Positions 47,187 through 55,830 of a stretch of DNA of 64,000 nucleotides are shown here, one piece after another (position 1 is the stretch's first letter; every line of letters begins with the position of its first letter). The DNA is from Bacteroidaceae bacterium (GTDB taxonomy: Bacteria; Bacteroidota; Bacteroidia; Bacteroidales; Bacteroidaceae). The translations under genes were made by a program, and so were the position numbers. The stretch covers positions 49,276 through 113,275 of the forward strand of contig JAKSLJ010000006.1 of NCBI GenBank assembly GCA_024401275.1. Reading direction: 5' to 3'. The notes under the pieces were generated by a model, which was not told the origin of the DNA, did not search any database, and saw only the letters and a program-made list of their open reading frames with translations.

Positions 47187-48434
47187 CTAATCAAGTACAA
47201 GTTTTGAAGCCTCAAATTCTTCTGCCATGACCTCAGAAAAGAGATTTGCAACCTCTTGAGTCTCAAGATGCATTTTTTTCCCAAGTGACATCAAAACATT
47301 GATCTCCTCAACATTGATGTTAAGATCTGCCATAGCAAGTTTCACCAAGAATCTCAACATTGCCGGAGCCAGTTCCGCATCAAGTTTAAGAATACGTCGA
47401 ATGGTTTTGCCTAATTCGGACTCCCTGTCTTCAACATTCATAACATCAGCATAGAATTCCTTAGGCTGCATTTGTGAATCAGAAATGAGTCCGTATATCT
47501 GCATCAGCTCTTCTGATGTTATCTCTCCATCAGCTTCTGCCATTTTTGTTCCTGCGAGAGCAACAAACTTTGCGATAAGGAAATCCAGTTCCGAATCACG
47601 CAACTTGTAAAGAATAGACATCAAATAGTTCATCTCTTCTTCGTACGCTTCATCACCGATTTCGCTCTTTAATGCCATGAGAAGTAATGATTTTACACGA
47701 ATAGCCTTTTCCGGATGAGTATGCTGGAACACATCTTCAAAACGACTGATTTGCTTAAGTTCCTTATCGATACTATTCAAGTATTGGTCAAAGTTTCGGA
47801 AACCTAAATCGCCTATCGCCAATCCACACTCAAGTTTCTCTAATGCAGAGAACACAATGTCAAGGTCTGGACATGCCAGATATGCATAGCGGTCAGCTAT
47901 AAGTTCTGCCAGTCTTGACCATAAGAGGTACTTCTCATTGATAAGTCCAGTGAAGTTTTCTTCATTTGGGTAGATGAAATTCGTAATAAGTCTTAATGTG
48001 GAAGTGTCCTCAATTATGTGTCCAAGTTCATGACCCATGATGGCTTTCAACTCATCAATAGTCATAGTGCTTAGCAGAACAGAGTTTATTGTTACAATAT
48101 GTGGATCTCCCTTGGTTTGGCTTGCAAAAGAAGCAGCATTGAGCTCACGAGAAAATTCGATGTATAGTTCTACATCCTTCTTGAAACCCAAGGTTTCTTT
48201 AACCTCTTGGAATGCATTGTACACATCCGTGTACATCTCTGGATAGCGTCTTAACAACTTTTCGTCAAGCAGGATGCCTCCTTTTTGATTGATTTCCTCA
48301 CGTACTGCCGCATTAGATGCTTTTGCACATTTAAGCGTTTTCATAACTTTAAGTACAGCATCACCTTGCAAGGCATCATACAATTGCTGACGCAGTTCTT
48401 GTTCAAGTGGAATTTGGATGATTCTTTTTGCCAT
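47187..48434 (-). CDS. M48-type zinc metallopeptidase with TerB-like C-terminus
   Basis: A 415-aa soluble protein with no signal or membrane helices. The zinc site is GHELGH with His135, Glu136 and His139; the third ligand is likely the Glu of AELIADRYAY. The C-terminal part has a TerB-like pattern (KMAEADGEITSEELMQIYGL near 290, LAMADLNINVEEINVL near 370). Cytosolic M48 proteases coupled to TerB-type helices are uncommon. It is 12 bp after the EVE-like/nuclease gene and 73 bp before the AddB-like gene. Confidence 0.82.
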   Translation of the reverse strand: MAKRIIQIPLEQELRQQLYDALQGDAVLKVMKTLKCAKASNAAVREEINQKGGILLDEKLLRRYPEMYTDVYNAFQEVKETLGFKKDVELYIEFSRELNAASFASQTKGDPHIVTINSVLLSTMTIDELKAIMGHELGHIIEDTSTLRLITNFIYPNEENFTGLINEKYLLWSRLAELIADRYAYLACPDLDIVFSALEKLECGLAIGDLGFRNFDQYLNSIDKELKQISRFEDVFQHTHPEKAIRVKSLLLMALKSEIGDEAYEEEMNYLMSILYKLRDSELDFLIAKFVALAGTKMAEADGEITSEELMQIYGLISDSQMQPKEFYADVMNVEDRESELGKTIRRILKLDAELAPAMLRFLVKLAMADLNINVEEINVLMSLGKKMHLETQEVANLFSEVMAEEFEASKLVLD

Positions 48435-48446
48435 AATATAAAAAGA

Positions 48447-50036
48447 TTATTTCATTTTTGCGACTACATCACGTCCGATAAACTTTTGTAATTCATTGAA
48501 AATTTCAGGTTTTAACAAGTCATACCAAGTGTGATCGAAAACAAGGTCTTGCTCACCGCGGAAAGCCTCCTTCTTACGTTTGTAGATACGAATGATATTT
48601 TTGTCGCAGATGCCAAACATCTTTGCTGAAAGTGGGTTTGCGTATGACATTCCCTGGTTATATGCCTTCTGCCTCTCATTATTGTTATACATATCATACT
48701 TTGCCTCAATGAGGAAAGGAGCCTTAACTTGGTACTGACTTTCTGCATCTTTGAAGAAAACAAAATCAGGAATAGCCTTCTCCTTTCGTCCAAATTTCAC
48801 AATAACCTGGCGAGTCCAGTCTTTTCCATCCTCCGAGCTATAGCCAAGTTTCTCAAGAAGCGGAATAAGAAGTTTTTCCTCTACATCCTTCTCTATCTTA
48901 CAGTCTTTGGCAAAATCTATCTCAGGTGCTTCGATACGAGGAAGAACAGATGTGTCAAATCCCTTAGCTTCAAACATGCGCAGCAACTGGTTATAGTCTT
49001 CTATTTTCAGTTCTACACCATTGATTCCACGAAGTTTACGACGAACTATTGAAACGTTCTTCATATATGGATCTTCTGTAAGTTCTTTGAAAGATATATG
49101 AGGAACTTCTATCTTGTTCACCACCAAAGAACGGTTGCACCAATAATCAAAAGGATTAACATTACCGTCCTGCCCTGCACGCCATACCGAATGAATACAA
49201 CTGTTAGGAGCAACGGCGTAAACCACAATGATATCACCACGTCTTGTAGCCTCATTGCATGCCCATACATTTTCCGTAATATCGGGCATAGCTTTATAAT
49301 CATCCTTACTTGCTCCTGTTAACCAGATACGAGTTGGAGCAGGCAAGTTATCGACTTGCACCTTATTGTCATCATTATCTCCTATAGCATTTGGAGCAAA
49401 GGAATAAAGCAAAGCGCAAAGCTGAGCCTTCGTAAGTTCGTTTTCTGCTCGATATTTATCCAAAATACAGCAAACATCATAGTAATATAGCAATCGCAGA
49501 TCCGGGTTCTTCTGGAGCGGAATACCAGGAAGCTCAATCCCGAGGTAGTTACAGCGATTTTCAAAAACCTGATAGTTCTGATTAAACAGAATTGGATAAT
49601 ACAGACTTTCTTCCCACATAGCATACATTGCAATTGATAATTGTGGAATATATGATGCTTTGAGTCTGAGGTCTCCAGACGAGCAGAAAACACTTAAAGG
49701 AACAATTTCTTTAGATTCTTCTGTCTCATGTCCCCAATAATAAAGTTCAATGCCTCCCATGAACTGAGAGTAGAACTCGCCTTCATCCTCAATTTTAGCA
49801 ACGTCTTCGTTTTGATTTAAGAAATCACGAATTGACAAATAGGCTAGGTTGAATAATTTAACAAACACGTCGGGACTATATGCATTGTAATAGTCCTTTT
49901 CCTTTTTTTCCACAAGAGAATAGATAGTTTCCAATTTCTTGTCCCATAGTTCATCCTCGTCAGCCTTAAAGGTAAAAGCATCAACAACAGCTTTTCCTTC
50001 TGGCGACTCAAGAAAAATTTTGTGAATGTAGTTCAT
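48447..50036 (-). CDS. EVE/PUA-like sensor fused to HSDR_N-type nuclease
   Basis: A 529-aa protein. Residues 1-225 are an unnamed helical domain. Residues 235-300 (APTRIWLTGASKDDY, VWACNEATRRGDIIVVYAVA, CIHSVWRA) have the look of an EVE/PUA fold, a pocket used to read modified bases. The C-terminus is a restriction-type nuclease near 390-460: EEKLLIPLLEKLGY, IPDFVFF, PFLIEAKYD, with Asp and Glu-x-Lys in place. It leads the four-gene operon. The nuclease call is firm, the EVE call moderate. Confidence 0.7.
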   Translation of the reverse strand: MNYIHKIFLESPEGKAVVDAFTFKADEDELWDKKLETIYSLVEKKEKDYYNAYSPDVFVKLFNLAYLSIRDFLNQNEDVAKIEDEGEFYSQFMGGIELYYWGHETEESKEIVPLSVFCSSGDLRLKASYIPQLSIAMYAMWEESLYYPILFNQNYQVFENRCNYLGIELPGIPLQKNPDLRLLYYYDVCCILDKYRAENELTKAQLCALLYSFAPNAIGDNDDNKVQVDNLPAPTRIWLTGASKDDYKAMPDITENVWACNEATRRGDIIVVYAVAPNSCIHSVWRAGQDGNVNPFDYWCNRSLVVNKIEVPHISFKELTEDPYMKNVSIVRRKLRGINGVELKIEDYNQLLRMFEAKGFDTSVLPRIEAPEIDFAKDCKIEKDVEEKLLIPLLEKLGYSSEDGKDWTRQVIVKFGRKEKAIPDFVFFKDAESQYQVKAPFLIEAKYDMYNNNERQKAYNQGMSYANPLSAKMFGICDKNIIRIYKRKKEAFRGEQDLVFDHTWYDLLKPEIFNELQKFIGRDVVAKMK

Positions 50037-50066
50037 GATAGTTTATGCTGTCTAAGATTAATGACG

Positions 50067-50137
50067 CAAAGTTATAGATAAATTTGTGAATCCCAAAATT
50101 ATAGATCAGAAAAAGCATTTTTCATGCGAAAAAATGC
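50067..50137 (-). promoter_or_regulatory. Promoter and palindrome of the four-gene operon
   Basis: Minus-strand TAACTTTG (50074 down to 50067) lies about 30 bp before the start at 50036. A dyad GCATTTTTC-atgc-GAAAAAATGC at 50115-50137 lies about 40-60 bp upstream of it, a plausible regulator site. It differs from the GCCATTATTTGGC element of the neighbouring genes. Confidence 0.5.
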
Positions 50138-50243
50138 CAAGTTCCAGCTTATTTTGCAGTTATATACTGAAACTTTCTGGCATCTTACATTCCTAATCCA
50201 CTCAAAAAAAATCTAGGTAAACGCTTTTTTATATCGCTTGAAA

Positions 50244-50840
50244 TTAAAGATTATAGCTGGCAACAAGAACGTCATACTCTTTTGCTGCTAGATTGCTACA
50301 GATTCGTTTGATTGCATGGCCGACCTGTATCCACACACCAATGAAGTCTGCGTTTTGGATTGCGGATTTATATGCGTGAGCATAAGTGTACAATGTGCTA
50401 AGGTGTGAAAGAATATCCTCAACAGAATAGTCTGATTTACAGGTTTGCTCATTCTCGCAGCCCTCAATCTCAATGCAGCCGATATCTATGAGAAAATCAA
50501 GCATGTCGCCTTCATTAGGGAGAAACTCTGTGCGGATTTCTGGAATGTCGTTGAAAAGTTCAACTTCCGTTCCTTCAACAGAACAATGATCAAGATAGAG
50601 CGACTCGGTTTCCTGCATGATAGGAGCGATAGAATCGTACTCTTCTTGTAGCAGACAAACCACAGAACTAAGGTTGCAATACGCGGCTTTCTGGCTTGGA
50701 GTAATGTCGTGAAGGAGAAGTTTCTCTCCGTGGAAAGCCAAGATGTTAAGCAGGTTCATCATTTCGTCCATCGCATTTTGGAGAGCATTGAATCGTTCCT
50801 GCAACGTGAATGTCTTTATGTATTTTTTCATGATTTTCAT
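50244..50840 (-). CDS. Unknown protein with WYL-linked promoter
   Basis: A 198-aa soluble, acidic, helical protein (possible start also at codon 4, MKKYIKTFTLQERF). No domain recognised; several Cys residues cluster at CIEIEGCENEQTC. Its promoter is nearly identical to that of the gene at 52167, and a WYL regulator gene lies between them. Confidence 0.6.
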   Translation of the reverse strand: MKIMKKYIKTFTLQERFNALQNAMDEMMNLLNILAFHGEKLLLHDITPSQKAAYCNLSSVVCLLQEEYDSIAPIMQETESLYLDHCSVEGTEVELFNDIPEIRTEFLPNEGDMLDFLIDIGCIEIEGCENEQTCKSDYSVEDILSHLSTLYTYAHAYKSAIQNADFIGVWIQVGHAIKRICSNLAAKEYDVLVASYNL

Positions 50841-50850
50841 TGTTTGATTG

Positions 50851-50883
50851 CAAAGTTAGGTTCAAAGTCTGCCAAATAATGGC
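50851..50883 (-). promoter_or_regulatory. WYL-locus operator-promoter, copy 1
   Basis: On the minus strand GCCATTATTTGGC (50883 to 50871), 12 nt, then TAACTTTG (50858 to 50851). The GCCA..TGGC ends are a dyad that would cover the -33 region. Confidence 0.7.
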
Positions 50884-50969
50884 GGATTTTGAAAAAAGTT
50901 TCAATTATTCGCAAAAAATCCCCCACCAGTCTGGAGTGAGGGATATAAATATTCATTTGTTATGATTGA

Positions 50970-51944
50970 TTACTCCTCGTCTGTTTCAAATGAATCAGGG
51001 TTGTACATACAGCCCATTTGGGCAGTCCACTCTGCCATTCTGTCATGCAGCCATTGCGGCTCTATGACTTTGACATCAATGCCCTGATACAGCATTGCAC
51101 GCATAAAATCAGGCTCTGGGCGAAGTCTTAGCTCGTAGATTGCGGTCTTTTCGTTCTCCTCAATCTTTTTTTGCGAAGGATGGAACGGAAGATTATCGAC
51201 ATACGGAACCTGCCAATAAGGCACTTCTATCAGTACTCGTTCAAGCGGAGTGGTGTAATTTGCCCATACTCCATAGAACTCTGCGAAATATGCACGTGTG
51301 GAAAATCCTTTCGGATATTTGAAAGTCTCTGGCAGTACCCACAATCGGTCGATGCGATCAAGGGCATAAACCTTTATCACTCCAAACTTATCCCATTTGG
51401 AGAGTTTCTCGTCGTTGTGTGCCGTCTCGCTGAGGTCGTTAGCAAGCAAGTACCATCTGCGCTCGTGCATCTTTAAGCCAAGAGGTGCAACCTTGAAATT
51501 GTGATTGCTGCGTTCCTGTCCGAACTTGGTATATTGCATCTCTATAACCTTGGTATTCTGAAGAGCACGCATAATATCTTCAAGCCACACCTCTCCTGAC
51601 GGCACGTGCTCCAGAATAACTCTGTCGCGCATGTTCTTGCTCTCTGCCACGGCATTGCTGATAGCCATAGATTGTAGCAGCCATCGTGTAGCATCGTCTT
51701 TGAACAAAGAGTGGCGATTTGTTATGGTGTATTTCTGCGTACCAGGCACTCTTTCTATTATCGCACCGAATGTTCCAGGAATCTTTTGACGCCAATTATA
51801 GAACGTCTTCTCAGCAAGTTCACGCTGATCGTCATCATACTCAAGGCGATAACGCCAACTTTCCTGCAATTCAGCGAAGGTCTTGTCTTCCTTTGCCAAC
51901 TGTGCAATAAGCCACAGATACTCTTTGAAAAGTACTTTTGCCAT
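50970..51944 (-). CDS. WYL-domain transcriptional regulator
   Basis: A 324-aa protein. An N-terminal winged helix (about 5-75, LYDDDQRELAEKTFYNWRQK region) precedes a WYL domain (about 140-210): VIEMQYTKFG, APLGLKMHERRWYLLAND, VKVYALDRIDRLWVL. A C-terminal WCX-like extension follows. BrxR/CapW-type WYL proteins repress phage-defence operons and respond to ligands. It lies next to the four-gene operon and between two genes with matching operators. Confidence 0.88.
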   Translation of the reverse strand: MAKVLFKEYLWLIAQLAKEDKTFAELQESWRYRLEYDDDQRELAEKTFYNWRQKIPGTFGAIIERVPGTQKYTITNRHSLFKDDATRWLLQSMAISNAVAESKNMRDRVILEHVPSGEVWLEDIMRALQNTKVIEMQYTKFGQERSNHNFKVAPLGLKMHERRWYLLANDLSETAHNDEKLSKWDKFGVIKVYALDRIDRLWVLPETFKYPKGFSTRAYFAEFYGVWANYTTPLERVLIEVPYWQVPYVDNLPFHPSQKKIEENEKTAIYELRLRPEPDFMRAMLYQGIDVKVIEPQWLHDRMAEWTAQMGCMYNPDSFETDEE

Positions 51945-52006
51945 ACTATCTTTATATATTAATGTATAGTTATAATTATATTCGGTTTGTTCTTTGAATT
52001 ACACTG

Positions 52007-52014
52007 CAAAGGTA
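52007..52014 (-). promoter_or_regulatory. Promoter -7 box of the WYL gene
   Basis: Minus-strand TACCTTTG (52014 to 52007), about 63 bp before the ATG at 51944. Confidence 0.55.
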
Positions 52015-52104
52015 GTAAAAAAGTTAGCATTTCCTTTACCAACTTTCTAGTTTTTTTATTTTTTTGAAATATTTTACCGAAATTCAAAACTTTTTCGAAA
52101 GACA

Positions 52105-52137
52105 GCCATTATTTGGCAGACTTAGAACCTACCTTTG
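52105..52137 (+). promoter_or_regulatory. WYL-locus operator-promoter, copy 2
   Basis: GCCATTATTTGGC (52105-52117), 12 nt, then TACCTTTG (52130-52137). Same spacing and flanking sequence (CAGACTTaGAACCTA) as copy 1 on the other side of the WYL gene. Confidence 0.7.
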
Positions 52138-52166
52138 CACCCAGAAACAATAAAAATCAAAAAACT

Positions 52167-53042
52167 ATGGACAAAAATACTGTTTTTTTCGGTACTAAGG
52201 GCTTGACAGCCACTTCTGCAAACTTCGTTGCTAATCTTGCCAAGGAATATGTTGACCGTATTCTTACCGAGTTGGATAACATCAATTTTCTCAACAAGGA
52301 TATTGAGATTATCGGTTCTGACAAAAAGAATCGTGTGAAATCGGGTGTTACTTCCCTCGCTGACGTCGCCGATAAGCTTAAGGCTATCGCTGATGCCCAC
52401 GCTCTCATCGCTTGGCTCCGTGAAGGAATCAAGGCAAAGGATGCTATGGCATACGAGCTTAAAATGCTTAATTACGAGAATTGGTCTGGCAAAAAGCCTG
52501 CCGAGGCTCCCGAATCTCCTACATATCTTACTCGCGAAGACATCCTCTCTGAGATGACTGCCGAGGAGCGCAACCGTATGTATGCTCTGAAGTCTGCCGC
52601 TGCTGTCTATGGTAAGTTTCTTCATCCGGGAGAAGCTTTCTCTGAAGCCAAGAAGGACCTTGCCGAAAGAATCGTGAATCCTATCAATTATTTGGCTAAT
52701 GGTACAAACACCATCATCAACTACTACACTCCAAGCCTTTCTGTAGAGGAGGTGGATAGCACCTTCTTTGAGCTTCAAGCCAAGTATCGCGAATGTCAAG
52801 CTCAATACAATAAGATAGAGCACAACATCACCTCCCGACTCTTGGCTGACAAGGCGTCAAAGGATGCCGAATACGCCAAAGCCTTGGCTGCATACAACGC
52901 AAAGCACAACGAGGAACTATGCGCACTCGAGGAGTATCGCAACAAGCGATCAAATGAAATCAACGACCTCAAGATCATTATTCCTACGTCGCTTGAGGCA
53001 ATGTACCAAACTGTTCGACAGTTGGGAAAGCACAAGGAATAA
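52167..53042 (+). CDS. Unknown coiled-coil protein with WYL-linked promoter
   Basis: A 291-aa soluble protein. The ATG at 52167 (MDKNTVFFGTKGLTATSANF) is chosen, as an upstream start would overlap the promoter. No signal peptide. The C-terminal 100 residues (from about FELQAKYRECQAQYNKIEHN) are strongly helical and probably coiled coil. No family recognised. Divergent from the WYL gene and under the duplicated operator. Confidence 0.65.
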   Translation: MDKNTVFFGTKGLTATSANFVANLAKEYVDRILTELDNINFLNKDIEIIGSDKKNRVKSGVTSLADVADKLKAIADAHALIAWLREGIKAKDAMAYELKMLNYENWSGKKPAEAPESPTYLTREDILSEMTAEERNRMYALKSAAAVYGKFLHPGEAFSEAKKDLAERIVNPINYLANGTNTIINYYTPSLSVEEVDSTFFELQAKYRECQAQYNKIEHNITSRLLADKASKDAEYAKALAAYNAKHNEELCALEEYRNKRSNEINDLKIIIPTSLEAMYQTVRQLGKHKE

Positions 53043-53064
53043 ATGAACCCCTAATAAACTCGTA

Positions 53065-53099
53065 GGCAATGCGGACGGACTGCCGCAAACCGCATTGCC
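53065..53099 (+). terminator. Terminator hairpin
   Basis: GGCAATGCGG pairs perfectly with CCGCATTGCC (53090-53099), 23 bp after the coiled-coil gene. No long T-run follows. Confidence 0.6.
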
Positions 53100-53354
53100 G
53101 AATCGCTCTTTAGATTGTCCTTATTCCAGGAAATACTAGGATTTATACCAATGCTTTTTTGTAGGCAAAGGAAATCCACACTCTCTGCATCTCCAACCTC
53201 TTTTCGGCAACAGGCCGAGCGGTCTGTGACAACACCGCCAAATGATTTTGCTTTTGATGGAGCATGCAGGTTCTTGATCTGGTTTTCATTCTTGCATATC
53301 TGGACAGTTGAACAGGGCAGCGGGGCTTGGCGCACAGTATCGCCAAGATGGCAC

Positions 53355-53421
53355 TCCGATACTCGGTTGGCGAAAGCTTACACACCGTTGCAAGCTCGTG
53401 AGTTCGATTCTCACTATCGGA
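53355..53421 (+). pseudogene. tRNA-like remnant
   Basis: TCCGATA at 53355-53361 pairs with TATCGGA at 53415-53421, and an intact T-arm GTGAG-TTCGATT-CTCAC precedes it, followed by ACA. At 67 nt it is too short and lacks a normal anticodon arm. Possibly the remnant of a tRNA-based attachment site; none of the neighbouring genes is an integrase. 53100-53350 otherwise shows nothing recognisable. Confidence 0.45.
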
Positions 53422-53442
53422 ACATAGAGCGTTTTGGTAAGT

Positions 53443-53536
53443 TGGAAACGACGCCCCATGTCGTTAAACCGCCGCAGAAGCATATATTAGCGCTGCCTTC
53501 TTCGCTCCCTAACGACGCCATGGGGCGTCGTTTCCA
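53443..53536. repeat. Inverted-repeat element TGGAAACGACGCCCC, copy 1
   Basis: Left arm TGGAAACGACGCCCCATG.. and right arm ..CATGGGGCGTCGTTTCCA are inverse copies around a 40-nt centre; arm inner parts end in TCGTTAA and TAACGAC. A second copy lies at 63561-63641. No ORF inside. A MITE- or REP-like unit. Confidence 0.8.
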
Positions 53537-53558
53537 AAGATCTGCCCAATTGTAATAA

Positions 53559-53617
53559 AATCACCAAAAGTCGAGAGATTTTTTGTTGGTTTGTTGGTGT
53601 TTGTTGGTGTTTTTTCC
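53559..53617 (+). repeat. GTTGGTTTGTTGG low-complexity repeat, copy 1
   Basis: AAAGTCGAGAGA followed by TTGTTGGTTTGTTGGTGTTT matches 60699-60750. Weaker versions (AAAACTTGTTTGTTTGTTTG) occur near 55605 and 63250. All lie upstream of, or beside, secreted-protein genes. Confidence 0.6.
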
Positions 53618-53633
53618 GTGCAATAAATGAATA

Positions 53634-53720
53634 AAGCGTACAGTTTGTGAAATTCACAGATTGTACGCTTTCTTTTCATATACTGTTTGCGAAACCTTTT
53701 CAAAACCCCATACCTTTGCA
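53634..53720 (+). promoter_or_regulatory. Dyad-controlled promoter, copy B
   Basis: The dyad AAGCGTACAGTTTGTGAA (53634-53651) pairs with TTCACAGATTGTACGCTT (53653-53670) with 2 mismatches. TTTGCGAAACCTTTTCA (53686-53702) supplies the -33 box, and TACCTTTG (53711-53718) is the -7 box, 59 bp from the dyad centre. Confidence 0.8.
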
Positions 53721-53731
53721 GCGTCAAACAT

Positions 53732-53768
53732 TTAGAGTCCCTTGATAAGGGGCGGCTATAATGCAGGG
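53732..53768 (+). repeat. Core of the dispersed 135-bp repeat
   Basis: TTAGAGTCCCTTGATAAGGG then GCGGCTATAATGCAGGG, matching the core of the copies at 38697 and 63411. It lies in the mRNA leader of the lipoprotein gene at 53873. Confidence 0.75.
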
Positions 53769-53872
53769 ATTGACAAAAACTCAAAACTAAAAACTCAAAA
53801 CTAAAAACATTAACAAACCCAGTTCCCTGCCGTTTTTCGGCTGGAACATTAAAAAAACAAAAACGAGACATT

Positions 53873-55438
53873 ATGAAAAAGCATTTTAATCTTATCGGCA
53901 ATGGCAAAGTAATGACTTGCGCCGCTTTAGTAGGACTTTCATCAGTTTTCGGACTTTCAAGTTGTCAGCAAGACGACTATGTAGATGAACCAACTAACAC
54001 CCCAAGTGCCACACAGAGCACGACCCAGGTATCTGCTAATGACTCCGTATTCGTGAACAATTTCAAGTTCGATTATGACAATTGCGGTACCACTTCTCCT
54101 GACCAGTATGTAGCAGACATTAACTTCGGTCCAAAGCACACCGTTGCACAATCTCGCTCAATAACAATGGGAACCGTACTGGCAGTTGCCAAGGGAGTTG
54201 CTACATTGTGTCAAGCAGGAAATACGATAGCTAAAACATTCGCAGAAGACCCTGTAGCAAAGCAGCTTGAGACTATTTCCATGGATCTGAAAGAAGTTAA
54301 GGGTATGGTCGAAGACCTTACGGAGGCACTGCAAGACAATGATGCCGCAAAGTACTACAATGAACACATGTGGCAATACTATAGTTTTGCTACCAACGGC
54401 GATTATCTCAACCAATATTTTCAATTCCTTAGAGAAGGCGACATTGAGTCTGCATACGGCATTGCCGATAGTTGGGCAAAGCAGAAACTCGACTGTGGAG
54501 ATCCTTCATTGGCAATTACGAAAATGATGAACTATATCCCTGATTTCCGCACAGGTGGCAAGATGAACATTGCTCAGATGTACGATTATTGGGTGTTCCA
54601 GACCACACCTTGGGAACATCTGGGCTACCAGAAGCGCGAACAGCTCCGCCTTGCCGACATAACAATGTGTGCATCAGGCTATATCCTTGCACTTGCACAC
54701 TACAAGCATCAGTATGACATTGCAGAGAAAGCAGACAGGAAAGTTGACCTAGCTGAACTTGGTATAAATATCAACGCACTTAATGGCGCGTTCAAGAAAT
54801 TCATAGACTTCTATAGCAGAGAAGACATCGCAACTTTCCCTCGTCATGACGACAAGCTTATTTGCCAGATAAAGAACGCTAACATCGTATTCAACAAGGA
54901 TATCAAGATTCGCGATATGAAGAACCATCCTTGGCAGCCAAACAATACTACCAAATATGATTTGAAGACATTGATGTATGGCGATGTAAATACAAGCAAT
55001 CAGACCGTTCTCGATCGCTCCATCAACCAATCTGAGGCAGAAGCTATCTTCAACTACTACAAGGCCCTCAAGAAGAAGGACAGCGATGAGAAGGTTACCT
55101 TCGAGAAGATCATGGAGGATGCAGGTTTCAATCTTGACGGTCTTGACGCAAGCAAGAAGCATATCATGACTCTCAGCGACGGATGCTGGATGGAGAAAGA
55201 ACACTGGTACAACCGTAACTTTAACTGCTACTTCAACCATGTGGTAGTTGCCAATGATAAAAACGAGGATCCTATCCGTAAGAACTGGAAAGTGGGATGC
55301 ATGTGGATTGAATTTCGTAAAGAGCATCATGCGATGCAAACAGAGACTCTCAAGTGGTGGGATCACTATTCAACCGACGACTGCCAGTACTTCTACACTA
55401 ACATCGAAAAGCGCTTCACGAATATGAAGCCATACTAA
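53873..55438 (+). CDS. Large orphan lipoprotein
   Basis: A 521-aa lipoprotein (lipobox GLSSC, Cys31). After a low-complexity Thr/Ser linker the protein is mostly helical; residues 99-165 include a hydrophobic then amphipathic stretch (TVLAVAKGVATLCQAGNTIA, ETISMDLKEVKGMVEDLTEA). No family recognised. Its promoter dyad is shared with the genes at 55831 and 37199. It ends at a strong terminator, so it is its own transcript. Confidence 0.75.
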   Translation: MKKHFNLIGNGKVMTCAALVGLSSVFGLSSCQQDDYVDEPTNTPSATQSTTQVSANDSVFVNNFKFDYDNCGTTSPDQYVADINFGPKHTVAQSRSITMGTVLAVAKGVATLCQAGNTIAKTFAEDPVAKQLETISMDLKEVKGMVEDLTEALQDNDAAKYYNEHMWQYYSFATNGDYLNQYFQFLREGDIESAYGIADSWAKQKLDCGDPSLAITKMMNYIPDFRTGGKMNIAQMYDYWVFQTTPWEHLGYQKREQLRLADITMCASGYILALAHYKHQYDIAEKADRKVDLAELGININALNGAFKKFIDFYSREDIATFPRHDDKLICQIKNANIVFNKDIKIRDMKNHPWQPNNTTKYDLKTLMYGDVNTSNQTVLDRSINQSEAEAIFNYYKALKKKDSDEKVTFEKIMEDAGFNLDGLDASKKHIMTLSDGCWMEKEHWYNRNFNCYFNHVVVANDKNEDPIRKNWKVGCMWIEFRKEHHAMQTETLKWWDHYSTDDCQYFYTNIEKRFTNMKPY

Positions 55439-55487
55439 ACCGAACCGCAAAAATCAATCAAGAGCGAAACTTTTAATATATAATGTC

Positions 55488-55532
55488 AGCCATCCGCAGA
55501 ATACATAACGGTATCTGCGGATGGCTTTTTTG
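55488..55532 (+). terminator. Terminator of the lipoprotein gene
   Basis: AGCCATCCGCAGA (55488-55500) pairs with TCTGCGGATGGCT (55514-55526), followed by TTTTTT. Confidence 0.85.
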
Positions 55533-55668
55533 TGTGTGCAGTCTCATCTGTGGTTATCAGTGAGATCTGTGGGAGCCCCAGCCTTTCGGATTTTGAAGAG
55601 ATAGTGTGAGAAAACTTGTTTGTTTGTTTGCGTTTTTCCCCCGTTTTTTCCCGTACAATAATTGAATT

Positions 55669-55753
55669 AAGCGTACAGTTTGTGAAATTCACAGATTGTA
55701 CGTTTTCTTTTCATATAGTGTTTGTGAAACCTTTTCAAAACCCCATACCTTTG
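55669..55753 (+). promoter_or_regulatory. Dyad-controlled promoter, copy C
   Basis: AAGCGTACAGTTTGTGAA at 55669-55686 with its inverse to 55705, TTTGTGAAACCTTTTCA, then TACCTTTG at 55746-55753; centre-to-box distance 59 bp. Near-identical to copy B over about 95 bp. The rest of the 55439-55830 gap holds a terminator and a T/G-rich repeat. Confidence 0.8.
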
Positions 55754-55830
55754 CATCGTCAAACAAATCAAATGACACTCAAAACTTAAAACTTTAACAT
55801 TAAAAATTTAAAATTAAAACTCAAAACATT

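Noticed and set aside
44438-47284. Longer AddB-like start upstream of 47113
   Set aside because: It would overlap the protease gene by about 100 bp and adds a basic non-conserved leader; the ATG at 47113 fits better.
53115-53555. 146-aa plus-strand ORF
   Set aside because: It runs through the tRNA-like remnant and the inverted-repeat element and has no recognisable domain or promoter.
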